Part shown: positions 20,560 through 32,630 of the stretch, in pieces
Position numbering within the stretch: the first letter of the stretch is position 1
How the letters are laid out: the number at the start of each line of letters is the position of its first letter
Origin: Diphasiastrum complanatum
Lineage: Eukaryota; Streptophyta; Lycopodiopsida; Lycopodiales; Lycopodiaceae
Reading direction: 5' to 3'
Assembly: GCA_029204225.1 (NCBI GenBank)
Contig: MU832255.1
Coordinates: forward strand, 1 to 64,000
Length of the DNA: 64,000 nucleotides
The notes under the pieces: model-generated
The model's input: the letters and a program-made list of their open reading frames with translations, nothing else
Database searches by the model: none
What the model was told of the DNA's origin: nothing
Made by a program: the position numbers and the translations under genes

Positions 20560-22010
20560 AATGGTTTGAGATTACATTGAACGGGTAAAACGCCTCAGAT
20601 CTGAGTGTGAACCTGAGTTGATTAACGAAAATGCCATGATTATGTGGTTTTTGTCAGGTTTACCTAAAAGGATCAGACGTGAGCTGAAACGCCACAATGA
20701 GTACGCAATTTTGCAAAATGCTATGGATGATGCAATTAGGGAGGAGGATGAAGATTCAGATGATGAGCTGAATATCAGTATGTTGCCTTCTACAGCAGGG
20801 CAGACCAGTACGACATTTACCACTATTGCATCAACGAATGTCAACGCTACTGCAGAAATGATGCTCAATGAGTTCGAGTGAGAAGAATTGACCACACAAC
20901 AGAGGCCAGTTAGCACGATTTCTATCAGACCTATTCCTGTTGCTCCTACTGTTGCTGCGTCTACTACCGTGGATTCTGTTGATGCAATGGATCTTGTTTC
21001 TAACCTTGCGCATGTGATCCAGATCACGATTGATGAAAAGAAAGACATGTCCAAGCACATTGCCGATCTAGGGACAAAGAATACTCTGATTAGCCAGAAG
21101 GTTATTCAGATCAACCGCGAGTTGACGATTGCCCCAGGCAACACGAGGCCAAGTCCAAAGCTGATTTGAAGAAGGCCAATGAGTCCGCTCAACGACTAGA
21201 AGACTATGTGGTGACCCTTCAGAATGCACTCACTATGGTGTAGGACAAGGTTGACAAGGCAGTCCTAGATTCCAAACAGCAGGTCTTGTTGCTAGCCGGA
21301 CAATTGGACTTAGCAGCATTGGAACGCGAATGACTTCAAGGTGAATTGGACGCGACCACCCTTGAATGCGATTCCTACTTACAAACCAAGTGTTTGACCG
21401 TCCAGTCACACCGGATGAGATCAGATACTTGTCTCGCAAAGTGGAAACCTACCATATTGCACTGGCAGGGTTTAAGAAAAAAGTTGATAAACTCAAAAAG
21501 ACGGCAACCACCGAGGTAGGCAAGGCCAAGGCCATTATAAAGGATTATGAAAAAGCCACCGCTCAGGTGTTGGAAGACGGACATCAAATTCTAGTTCCAT
21601 TGATGCCACAGTTCTTGCCTCAGCACCAGGATCAGGCCATAATGGATACAGAGTTGGATTCAGGCATGGAATAGGGTGGAGCCCCTGATGTCCAAGAAGA
21701 ACAACCAGTTCCACAAGCAACACAAGAGGGTCCATCTTCATCAAGGACTACACCATTGTTCAGACGACCAATCGAGGACCAGATCCAGAGCTTTTTAGTG
21801 CAACATCTTCATGAGTCCTCGCGTGGTGGTTGGGTCATCAAGTTTAAGACCTCTGAAATTGAGGTCGGCAAAGAATTGGATAAGATACCCGCATTGGGGG
21901 AGCAGTCGGCTTGGAGGATAACAGTTTTTGAGAAAACTCTAGAATCCATCAGGAGTTATGTGGCCAGCCCTCACCGTAGTTCACCTGTGTTGGTCAAAAT
22001 CCTAAATTGA
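20560..22010 (+). pseudogene. Degraded gag-like region of an unassigned retroelement
   Basis: The best part (20570-20881) reads DYIERVKRLRSECEPELINE and then MWFLSGLPKRIRRELKRH, followed by a very acidic segment (IREEDEDSDDEL). The 'V..F..GLP..IR..L' pattern is that of retrotransposon gag. Further open pieces at 20888-21169, 21366-21674 and 21756-22010 encode a coiled-coil-like Lys-rich stretch (FKKKVDKLKKTATTEVGKAK) but no known domain. Several frame breaks separate them. No LTRs or pol found. Confidence 0.45.
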
Positions 22011-22058
22011 TTTGGGCCAATCAAAATGCAATAATCCTGTTTTGTTTAACTGGGGTGA

Positions 22059-22200
<142 letters not shown>

Positions 22201-22450
22201 CTTGCTGCAATGGGGAGGGTGGAGGCCCGCAGCCTATTAGGGACTTTGTGTGAAGGTTTTTTTTAGGAAAAACTAGTCTATAGGAAGGGAGTGTTTGGAT
22301 GTTTTTCACGTAATGGCACATTTTTTTCTACAGACTTTTTGGGCAATGCATATGAATTTTTCTCCTAGTTTGCATGGAGGTGTATGAATGGGACAGAAGC
22401 CCTTGTTTTTTTGACATTTTTTTTGACTTTTTTGGCAAAATCTTGTGGAT

Positions 22451-23979
22451 CTAATCCACATGCATCATCAGATTGTTACCGAGTGATAGTGTATCATCTA
22501 CAATGTAAAGGGTAGTGATAATGGAAGGATTCGATACAGATTTGAAGTAAATATTTGAGTCTGTCGAGTTTGGATAGAAACCATTATCATTTAGAACTAC
22601 AAGTGTGGCGTCCTCTTCTGCCTTGCACTGGTCAGCATCAATGGATGACTCTGCCTCTGAAATAGTGTTGAGTTCTTGCACAAAGTAGCAGGCCGGATCA
22701 TCCATGAATAGGGATGGAGGCTGTCTGGATCGATTTGATCTTCTATGTTGAAATTCGATCTTTTGATGTTGTTCGATCTGTTGAGTTTCTGACTCATTTT
22801 TTGAGTCAATATCGAATTTTGGAATATCAACCCTTGGGTCAGATTTTGTAGTAGCTTTTTCCTTGAGATCAAAAAATTGATCTTCCAAGAAAGTGACGTC
22901 TCTGCTCGTGAAGGTATTCTGAGAGTCCAGATTGAAGAGCTTGTATGTCTGATGGTCTGAGAAATAGCCAAAAAAAAATTGATCTTCTGCTGTCAGACCC
23001 TTGGGTCGGATTTTGGATTTTTCGACCCTGGATCGGATTTTGATTGTTCGATCCTTGGGTCGGATTTTTCTGGAGATCAACAGTGATATGATTGAAAGCA
23101 AAACATCCAAATACTCGGATATGGTTGAGTGATGGTTTTGATCTTGTCCACACCTCATAAGGTGTCTTGCCATTCAGGGCCTCTGTAATGGATCAATTTT
23201 GAAAGTGCTATTGTAGTAACAACTTTCGCCCAGAACTTTTTTGGAAGAGATGCATGGGCTAGCACAATTTTGGCACTCTCAATGAGTGACTGAGTCTTCC
23301 ACTAGCTACACCATTGGACTGAGGTGAGCTTGTTGTAAAATGTTGTTGTATCTCAGTTGCCTTGTAGAAGTCTTTGAGTTTGTTGGAGATAAATACTCCC
23401 CCTGCATCAGATTGTAGAGCTTTGATTCTTCTCTGGGTAGATTTTTCTAATGATGCCTTGAACTGCATGAAGAACTTTAGAGTATCAGATTTGTTCTTCA
23501 AGAAATATGTTGTAGTCCTCCGAGAGAAGTAATCAATAATAGTCAGCAAATAGACAGCTTCACCTGTGGAAATAATCTACATAGGACCACTAATGTCCAT
23601 GTGTACAAGATCTAGCAAATTTCTAGAAGTACATTCTGGATCTGAAATAATTGAACTTCTAACATTCTTGATGGAAATACAGCTTTTACATGGAGTATTG
23701 GATTTGCTAATGAAGGGTAAATCTTGTACTAAGTTCTGTTTCGACATTTGCTATATACAACTGGAATTTAAATGGCCTAATCTGTGCCACACCTTATACT
23801 GAAAGAAAAACTTTCCTAGATTCATCAAGAATAGTGCAGCCTTGTTTATCGAATTTGATCCTCTGACCTGAATATGTGATTTTGCTAACTGAGAGCAGGT
23901 TTTTGGTCAGATTTGGAATGTGAAGAACATTGGACAAAAACATTACATTACCTTTCCAGAATTCGATCATGACTGTTCC
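22451..23979 (-). pseudogene. Ty1/copia pol, 3' half (minus strand), interrupted by a younger element
   Basis: Read right to left: pre-integrase VLHIPNLTKNLLSVSKI (about 23900), integrase core (23549-23259: TIIDYFSRRTTTYFLKNKS, IKALQSDAGGVFISNKL, SPQSNGVA), then EVWTRSKPSLNHIRVFGCFA (about 23140), a variable Ser/Arg region, and LYIVDDTLSLGNN (about 22480), a degraded RT YVDD motif. Most of RT between the integrase tail and YVDD is deleted. Its 5' half (gag knuckle and protease) is at 29310-29903; the 23980-29304 element sits between them. Integrase has GGV for the usual GGE, and frameshifts are present. Confidence 0.8.
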
Positions 23980-24231
23980 AGTTAGAATTAAAGTAGAATC
24001 ACTGTGCTACTGTACTGTGGGTCTTATCAGTGGATAAGGATCAGTTGGCCTCGCCACGAGGCAAGTCGACGGGACACACGTCCCGCCAACGACAACCTGG
24101 GTCATGCATGGGTTGCCTGAGTGAACAACTATATGTACAGTGTAATCTCGTTTTGAGAAATATAGTTGCTATGTGAGCTTGATGTGGAGAGTGTTTTCTG
24201 TCTGTGTTCATGTGCAAAGCAAATTCTAAGT
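23980..24231 (+). repeat. 5' LTR (252 bp)
   Basis: Homologous to 29029-29304 and 29904-30184. Contains GCCTCGCCACGAGGCAAGTC, a short palindrome that differs slightly among the three copies. Confidence 0.9.
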
Positions 24232-25506
24232 TGGTATCAGAGCGGTTCAGGGAGTGTACACAGTACAACATCGCCGTTGAAGAGAGCTTTGAGAGAACTG
24301 TCTTCTGAGAGTTCGCGGTTTACGGCGGGTTGAAGACAGAAGTAGAAACACTGGTGTACAGAGTTTAGCACATAGAAGCTTGGTAAGCTTGAGACTGTGT
24401 GAAGATTTGGAGACAAGGGTTGTCGGCTGAATCAAAACCTCGACAAACGGAATTTTGAAATTTCGAAGCAGGCTATTTGGTGTTTGTAGTCAGTGTGCAA
24501 TCAATTGGACACCATTTGACAAACAGATTGAAGCATCAACTTTCCAGTGGTAGGGCGACCTCAGAGCAATTGATTTGGTAGGCAGAGAGCTGTGAAAAGC
24601 AAGCCAAGTTCAAAAGTTACAAGCAAAACCCTGGTCAAGGGTTTGGAAGCCTAAATACTTGGTCTTCTCTATTCTGAACTGTTTTGGTTGCTGTGAAATC
24701 TTAGAGAAGGATGCCCTAGCAGTGCAAATTAGACCTGAAGTGGCCGTGGACAGCAACAAGCAACGCGCTGGATCTACGAGAGCTGGGTGGCCAAAACCCT
24801 GCAGCCATAGCTTGAAGCTCCTGAAGGAGAAAGAGGCCGCGAGGAGGCTGTCGTGCATGGTGAAGGGAGTGGAGCTGTAGCACTCCGAAGTGTCCAGCGG
24901 CTGGAGTACCCTGTTTCAACGTTTTGGAAAGATCACAACTGTAGGATTGAGAGTAACAACGGTTGAGATCACGCTACTTAAAATGAATATCCACAATTGG
25001 ATCAAAATCGACCTTTAGATGGAGTCTGAAGGGCAGTTGAAGAAGGCAAAGAGGCTTTGAAGTCATTATATCCATTCAACTTTAATAAAATTTTTCACAT
25101 TGAAAGTTGAGTTGGGTCTCAAATTCATGAAGTGTGAAGTTTCTTCACTCTGAAGAAATAGTTCAAAAATGAGAAAAGTCCCTATTTTTGGGTCCTTTGT
25201 CCGTTTTGACCCAAACGAAAGGCTATAACTTCCAAACGAAGGGCACCCGGACTGTATCTGCAAGTACGGTACATCAAAACAAAGTGATTGCAACAAAAAA
25301 AGTGTTCGAAGTGCACCAAAAGTGATTTCACCATTCCACTGGACACGTAGTTGGGAGTTGACGACTGAGTGCATTTCGGAAGGCGACGCCGATTTGGCTT
25401 TCAAATTGGTTGAAAAGTGACGAGCGGCCTGGTAAGGGAAAAAGTGCAGGTCATTATTTTTGGCGTCAGACATCACTGTCGGCATCAACATACTGTTTTT
25501 AGCCTA

Positions 25507-26365
25507 TGGCAGAAGTTTCAAGCAGTTTTGCGATGGCAAACATGGGAGAGTCCATTTTGAGTGAAAGTAGCAAATTGGACGGGATTTCCAACTATGCAGT
25601 GTAGAAATTCAAAATGAAAAACATACTGATGGAGAAAGACGTGTGGGAAGTTGTCACAGGCAATGAGAGAAGGCTGCCAAATGAAGCGGATATCAAAGTG
25701 TTCGACAAAAAGTCGAGGAAAGCTTTGACCTTCATTAACTTGTCAGTGAAGGATCACATCATTACCCACATTTGTGATGCTGTTACACCCAGACAAGCAT
25801 GGGATGTGCTAAAGGAGCAGTTTGAGACGTCAAATCCATCAAGAATCATGTTTTTGAAGTCAAAGTTGAATAGTGCCCGCATGGAACAAGGAGAGCACAT
25901 TCAGACGTATATGACCAGAATCAAGACAATGAGGGATGAACTGCATTCTATTGGTGAGCGCATACGTGATGTGGAGCTGGTGCACAATGCATTGTGCGGC
26001 ATTGCAAAACCCTATCAAATGTTTGTGAGCAAAATAGCATCAAGAGAAAGATTGCCAACCTTTGACGAGCTCATAGGAATCTTGATGCAAGAAGAGCAAC
26101 GGCGAGAAATGGTGAAAGCTAGATGTCAAAATACTAACGATCAGGCACTTGCGACACGCCAGAAACAAGGCAAGGGCAAGGGCAAGAAGAAGTCTAAGTA
26201 GCAATTTGCCAAGTCTCAGGAGAATGAGGGATCTTCCAGTAAGACCAAGAAGAAAGGCAAGTGCTTCCATTGTGGTAAAGAGGGCCATTGGAAGAGTGAA
26301 TGTCACAAATTCTCGGCGGAACAAGGCAAGGGGAAACCAAAGCAAGCAGGTAACCTTGTCGATGA
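25507..26365 (+). pseudogene. Copia gag with CCHC zinc knuckle
   Basis: The reading starts at ATG 25507 (MAEVSSSFAMANMGES), meets a TAG at 25605-25607 where the family has Trp (NY.VW-KFKM), then is open 25614-26201: DVWEVVTGNE, AWDVLKEQFETSN, SKLNSARMEQGEHIQTYMTR. After a TAG at 26199 the same frame continues to the zinc knuckle CFHCGKEGHWKSEC (about 26270-26312). It binds element RNA in virus-like particles in intact relatives. Two point stops make it non-functional. Confidence 0.85.
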
Positions 26366-26409
26366 GGGTGAGATTGAAGACTCTAGCATAAGGCACTGTT
26401 TCAATCCAA

Positions 26410-28974
26410 CTATCTGATGGAAAAAGCAAGATGATCAGGGAGATACTTTACATACCAGGTTTGAAGAAAAATCTACTTTCTGTTGGAGTCATTACTGATC
26501 AAAAGTTGAAAGTAGAATTCGCCCATGATCATTGCGTTGTGAAAGATGTGAACCAAAAGTTCAAAGTTATTGCGGATGGAGTAAGGGAGCCCAATACAAA
26601 ATTGTACAGGTTGAATGCTACAATCAAGGGGCAACATGGACTTGTATCGTCCATTCCATCGCAAACTGAGTTGTAGCATAAGAGGCTTGGTCACTTGAAC
26701 TTGGGAAGTCTCAATTTGATGAGAAAATTGGAGATGGTAAAAGGATTGCCTACCATTGAAGACCACTTGAAATCGATGTGCGAATCATGTGTATATGAGA
26801 AGCAGCATCGAGAGAAGTTCAATAAAGAGGGTGTTGCAAGAGCAAAGAACATCCTAGATTTAATCCACACAGATTTATGCGGGCCTATGAGGACCATGTC
26901 CTTAGGTAAAGCCTTCTATTTCATGACCTTTATTGATGATATGTCACGTAAGACGTGGATCTACTTCTTGAAGAAGAAATCAGATACATTTGACAACTTC
27001 AAGAGCTTCAAAGCATTGGTCAAAAATCAGACAGGTAGGAAGATCAAAGTCCTAAGATCAGATAGTGGAGGTGAGTACAAGTCTAATGACTTCAATGATC
27101 TTTGTGATCAATGTGGGATTAAAAGACAATTTATGCAAGCTCATACTCCTGCTCTCAATGGTGTAGCTGAGCGCAAGAATCGTACGATTGTGGAAAGTGC
27201 TAGATCTATGCTAGCTGAGATGAAACTGCCTAAGGATTTTTGGTCAAAAGCATGCAGTACGGCAGTCTATCTTCAAAATAGAAGTACTACCATTGCCATA
27301 CCAAAGATAACACCTGAGGAAGCATTCACAAAGAAGAAGCCAAAGGTGAACCACTTGCGAATCTTTGGATGTAAGCCCTTTGTACACGTTCCTAAGGAAG
27401 AGAGACGTAAACTTGATGTAAAAGCTATCAAGTGTATATTCATAGGATATGATGATCGTGTGAAGGGCTATAGATGTTTTGATCCAGTGGAAAACAAAAT
27501 CCATATAAGCCGTGATGTTATCTTTGATGAGTCCAAGATGTATGAAGACGAGGATGCTGAGAAGACAGAGACATCCAGTGGGAAAGATGGTATAGTGAGG
27601 ATATCACCTGATGATGATCCATTCATTGACCTTCCGAGTGATGAACATGAGGATACATCTCAAGATACTACTACTCAACCTCAAGAGACAGATTGGAGAG
27701 GTAGGGACAAACCTTTTTGTGCAAGAAGGATTGAAATTGCAGGTGACAAATGCAAGGAGAAGTATGTACCATGGGATACATTTTCACCAGGATGCCGATC
27801 ACTTGACAGGAAGCTCCCTAAGTGGTTTGAGAGATTGTTGGAGAGCCGCAGCATGGATGACTTTCCAGGATCATCTAGCCAGAGAGAGCTACAAAGATCA
27901 ACAAGAGAGAAGACACAACCTAAGAGGTATGAAGCAAATTATGCTCTCTTATCTAGCATTATTCAAAGCAAAGAACCTTCGACTTATGGTGAAGCGAAGG
28001 ATGATGACATTTGGGTCAAGGCCATGGGAGAGGAGATGGAGTCAATTGCTAAGCATAGCACATGGGACTTAATAGAACCACCAATTGGCAAGAAACCCAT
28101 TGGTTGCAAATGGACTAAGTAAGTACCATGCAGATGGAAGATAGCAAAGCACAAGGCAAGATTGGTGATCAAAGGGTATGCACAAAGCAAAGGCATCGAC
28201 TATGAGGAGACCTTTGCGCCGGTATGTAAGTGGAATACTCTACGTCTACTTGTTGCTTTAGCTTCACATTTTGGTTAGCTTTTGCATCAGATGGATGTGA
28301 AATCTGCTTTTCTGAATGGTAAGTTAGAAGAAGAGGTGTTCATGGATCAACTTGAAGGCTTTGTAGCGAAGGGACGGGAAAATAAAGTATGTCACTTGAA
28401 GAAAACAGAAATGCATTGGAAGACAGCTAAACGCATTTTGCGTTATGTAAAAGGCACTTCAGAGTATGGCTTGATTTACAGGAAGCATAAAGGTTTACCT
28501 GAGTTGTGTGGCTATGTGGATGCGGATTGGGGAGGTGACTATGATGATCGTAGATCTACCACTGGGTATGTATTCCAATTTTGTGGTAGTTGTTTTTCCT
28601 GGTCTAGTAAGAAGCAAAGTACAATTGCTCTTTCCACCACAGAGACAGAGTATAAGGCAATGTGTAGTGCAGCACATGAAGCTATATGGCAGAGACAAAT
28701 CTTGGAAGAAGTTGGCATGAGGCAAAGAAATCCCACGACTTTACATAGCGACAGTCAGAGTGGCATTCAGCTAGCAAAGAGTCCAGTGTTCCATGCAAGA
28801 ACTAAACACATTAAGATTCAGTATCACTTTATATGTGAGAGGCTGCTGAGTTGTGAAATTCATGTTGTTTATTGTAGCACAGAAGAACAACTAGCTGATA
28901 GTTTCACTAAGCCACTTGTTGGAGAAAAGTTTGATAAGTCTAGATCAAAGCTTTCTGTACTTAAAGTTTGTTGA
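26410..28974 (+). pseudogene. Copia pol lacking protease and RT core
   Basis: Protease (the D-S/T-G active site) is missing between the gag knuckle and the pre-integrase block IPGLKKNLLSVGVITDQ. Integrase is well preserved (26695-28122): HKRLGHLNLGSL, the zinc residues CESCVYEKQH, catalytic D in ILDLIHTDLCGPM, D-SGGEY (RSDSGGEYKS), PALNGVAERKNRTIVE. RT begins ([51 protein letters not shown]) with stops at 28120 and 28276, then jumps at about 28405 to HWKTAKRILRYVKGTSEYG and a full RNase H (YVDADWGGDYDDRRSTTGY to KHIKIQYHFICERL, ending 28974). The RT palm with YVDD is deleted. Confidence 0.88.
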
Positions 28975-29028
28975 CTTTAAAGCTATGTATATGACTGTGT
29001 ATAAAGTAGACTCTACTTTAAGAGAGAG

Positions 29029-29304
29029 AGTTAGAATTAAAGTAGAATCACTGTGCTACTGTACTGTGGGTCCTATAAGTGGATAAGGATCAGTTGGCCT
29101 CGCCACGAGACAAGTCGACGGGACACGCGTCCCACCAACGACAACCTGGGTCATGCATGGGTTGCCTGAGTGAACAACTATATGTACAATATAATTTCGT
29201 TTTGAGAAAAACACAGTGGCTGTGTGAGCTTGTTGTGGAGAGTGTTTTCTGTCTGTGTTACTGTTTAGCATGATCTGTGTTCCTGTGCAAAGCAAATTCT
29301 AAGT
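29029..29304 (+). repeat. 3' LTR (276 bp)
   Basis: Mate of 23980-24231, preceded by the polypurine tract and followed by the GTTCC duplication. Confidence 0.9.
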
Positions 29305-29309
29305 GTTCC

Positions 29310-29903
29310 TTCACCCTCAATGGAATGAATTGAGTTGTCTCCAAGCTGCACAACTCTGGAATGGGTATATGACTTGTAGTCATGGAACCAGTCTTGATGG
29401 TGAGTCATGTGATGTGTTGCACCTGAGTCCAAATACCAGGAATCAACATCTTGTTGTTCTTTGACTTTGGTAAAAAATGCAGCTTCCTCTTCCTCTTCAT
29501 GTTGAATCGAGTAACTGGTTGAGGCAGCATTTGCTTGTTGTTGGGACTGCATCTTCTTTTTATTGTTGTACTTGAGTGTTCTGTAGTATTTGATGAGATG
29601 ACCAGTTCTCTTACAATATTTGCTGAACAGATTTTGCTTTGGTTGGAATGATGAAGAAGAATTCGAATTCAACCCTGAGCCAGAATTCGACCCAGAGTAC
29701 AAATTCGACCCAGAGTCAAAATTCGACCTAGACTGCAAGTTTCTTTTTTTGTCAGGAGAATTTAACTTTGAAGATCTCTTGGATCTGAACTTCTAATTTT
29801 TGGTTGTGTATAGAGCATGGGAATCCGATCCTGAGCTTGAAGATGATGCATTCCTTCTGATCTTCTCTTGTTACAACATCGAAATGACTCTTGATAGCGT
29901 AAG
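29310..29903 (-). pseudogene. Copia gag end and protease (5' half of the interrupted minus-strand element)
   Basis: Frame 29738-29314 carries a Ser/Asn-rich linker, a degraded zinc knuckle (KYCKRTGHLIKYY), an acidic run and the aspartic protease signature WYLDSGATHHMT followed by VVQLGDNSIHSIEGEGT. This continues directly into the pre-integrase block at 23979 on the other side of the inserted element. 29764-29903 is the preceding part of gag, cut by the LTR at 29904. Confidence 0.85.
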
Positions 29904-30500
29904 AGTTAGAATTAAAGTAGAACTACAATGTTATTGTATTACTGTACTGTGGTCCTATCAGTGGATAAGAACTAGTTGGCCTCGCCACGAGGTGAGTCGA
30001 CGGGACACGCGTCCCGTCAATGGCAACTTGGGCCATGCATGGGTTGCCATAGTGAAAAACTATATGTATAGTGTATTTTGGTTTTGAGAAATATAGTTGC
30101 TATGTGAGCTTGGAGTGGAGAGTGCTTTTTGTTCGTGTTACTGTGTTGTTTGATCTGTAATCCTATTTGGAGCAAATTCTAAGTTAGTATCAGAGCTGTA
30201 CAGGGAGTGTACACACAGTACAATGTAGTCGTCGAAGCGAACTTTGGGAGAAGGTTTTTTCGAGAGTTCGGGGTCTACAGCTGGTAGAAAGTGAAAAGTG
30301 AACTGGTGCACAATTTCTAGCATACAGAGGCTTGCCAAGCTTAGAACTGTGGATGGATTTGGAGACAGGATTTGTCGGTTGAATCTAAAAAATCAAAAAA
30401 AACGGAATTCTGAAATTTCATAAAGAGGTTGCTTTGTGTTTATAGTTGGTGTGCATCATGGGTACATTGAAAGACAGCTCCTTATCTTTGTGATGCAGCA
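29904..30500 (+). mobile_element. Second copy of the AGTTAG-LTR copia family, 3'-truncated
   Basis: 29904-30184 is an LTR homologous to 23980-24231, followed by a primer site TAGTATCAGAGC (30185-30196, one change) and a leader (to about 30480) that matches 24244-24500. No gag follows; homology ends near 30480-30500. It also interrupts the minus-strand gag, showing a second insertion of the same family within the same host element. Confidence 0.8.
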
Positions 30501-32630
30501 GTAGTATCCATAAAGTCTCAAAGAAATAGTTCTTGGCTCAACGATGGATGAGTTTGATAGTCCAGAGATTGAGCACACTAATGGATAAGTTACTGTGGAC
30601 GTAGTGATGGTAACAACCCAACTCTCTATTCACTTATGGGACCAATGATCATTCTTCAATGTTTTGGAGCCAGATACTCGTTTCGTCACCTTCACACAAA
30701 GATGGACTTTTCATGCTTTCACACATAAACATTGCTCTCCTCGCCTATCTAAGGAGGGGTTTCTCACTCTCCTTCATCACATGATTTCCTCTTAATTACA
30801 CACACAAAAGGATGAAACTTTGGCCTCACACCTCTTTTTTTTAATATATATATATATATATATAGGAATAACACCTTGAAACTGAGACCACGTCACTCTC
30901 TACACACAAACATCTCATAGAAGTTCTCAAATTATGATTAAATTTCTCATCTCACATATGATGAAAAAACAACGTTCACTTACATGCAAGGATCTTTTTT
31001 ATGAGAAAGAGATAGTGAGCATTTATATACATAAAAAAGCAAGAGATCTCCATAACAACCTCTCGCAACATCACTTCCAAACCCATCTAAACACTCAATC
31101 CTAAAAACTCTCCACTCTAAAAATACTCTTCACTATCAACCATCGAAAACTATTCCACTATCCCACTATTCGACGATGTTCCATTATTCGACTATTATGT
31201 CTTTGATACAAGGAGTGGACTCTCTTATATAGCCAACCCCCAAGGGTTGCCCTTCAACATGACATTTTGTCAATTGTCATGCATTTTGTACCTTCTTTGC
31301 CACATGTCCCTCCCCTATCAGGGTTCACCTATTTTAGTAGGTTCTCCAACTTGCTCCCCTCCTCCAAATAGGTGTTTTTTGGGTTTTGGAGCTCAACAAC
31401 CTTGAAGTTTATATTTTCACGCTTCTCCAAGTTTGTCTTTTCGTTGCTTTCCCCAAGTGATTCTTTCCTTAGATTGCCTTTTGCCAAAATAGTATGTGCA
31501 TAGGGCAAGGAACCTTTTTGCCTTATCCTTGTTAACCAACCTAGTAGCTACTAGTCAACCCCTATGGGTGTAGCTGGCCCATCATTTTCCTTTGCTCGGT
31601 TTTTCAGATTGTCGGTTTCCTATGTTGACAGCTTTTCCATACGTTCATACTGCTTGACCGTTGGTTTGTCTGTGCTTGAAATTATCTTGACCTTGCCGTT
31701 AGGATTTCCATGGTATTTTGAGCCTGTTATAATATTTTTGGTGACAAAATTTTCACTGTATGTTTCCTTTGCCGGTTCTTTATTTGAAACTGGCTTCTGC
31801 AACAGTCATGACTAGAGCTCTTCCGACAAACGGTTTTTCTGCAAATACACTAGGTAAATATATATTAGTAAAACAACTTTGTACATGGTGAAATTTTAGC
31901 ACGGCTATGCCGACTATTTTTACAGCTGGCTAAAAAGCCGCAAAACATTTTTACATGCCATTTCTAAGGCCGTAAACTTTTTCTCTAGCCTCATTAAGGG
32001 TGGGCTGGGACCCATTTCTAAGTGGACCGGCACATTTTGCTCGGCTTTACATATATCAAATATTTTTTACGGTTCTTGATACCGTCACAAAACTACTATA
32101 ACTTATCTAGCCACTTTAGGGGTAGGCTGGGACCCTTTACCCGTATAAGCCCATGGCCCAATGAGCACACAAGTTGAGTTGTAAATAGAATAGTAGGCTT
32201 GGGCCTTTTTGTAACTAAAATAAAACTAGAGGCCACAAAGTCAAGTTTAGAACTTAGTGTTAAACTTTTTTGAGTTGGGTCCAATTTGGGACTCACATGA
32301 ATCTTGTGATATCCAATGTACTTTTTTAGGACCCTTGAATTAAGTTGGGTCCAAGATGAATGGATAAGATTAGTGTACATATTAGCCAATAGTATTTTGG
32401 GGCAAGGGCCTTCCCCATTTATAAAAAGACACCTCATGTACTCTATTTTCATGCTTAATGAGAAGGAAAAAACCCTACCAAATTGGAGAGCCAAGCATCC
32501 TCATTTGCTAAGCACTCATGCTAATGCTTTTGTTGTGTGTTTCTATTGTTTCCATTTCTATGTTGTTGTTTTAATAGTTATGGTTTCTCTATTAGCATGC
32601 ATCTTGAGATTTTGAGCTAATCTCCTTTTG
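30501..32630. other. No recognisable gene
   Basis: AT-rich; a (TA)n run lies at 30844-30863. The stretch around 31200-31330 (TATATAGCC, then a CT-rich part) looks LTR-like but no partner was seen. Short frames here have no family features. Confidence 0.4.

Larger units (their letters stand above)
23980..29304 (+). mobile_element. Ty1/copia element, internally deleted, with both LTRs and 5-bp target duplication
   Basis: The 5' LTR 23980-24231 and 3' LTR 29029-29304 are clearly homologous, with the longer 3' copy retaining about 25 bp missing from the 5' copy. The primer site TGGTATCAGAGC is at 24232-24243, directly after the LTR. A purine run (AAGAGAG) precedes the 3' LTR. GTTCC flanks both sides (23975-23979, 29305-29309). 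The LTRs begin AGTTAGAATT and end AATTCTAAGT, not the usual TG...CA, but the ends are near-perfect inverted repeats. It is nested in a minus-strand copia. At 5.3 kb it lacks protease and the RT catalytic centre, so it could only have moved with help. Confidence 0.9.

Noticed and set aside
31860-32130. GCCG / CGGC-type inverted pieces around 31900-32100
   Set aside because: The matches are short and irregular; no clear terminal repeats or target duplication.
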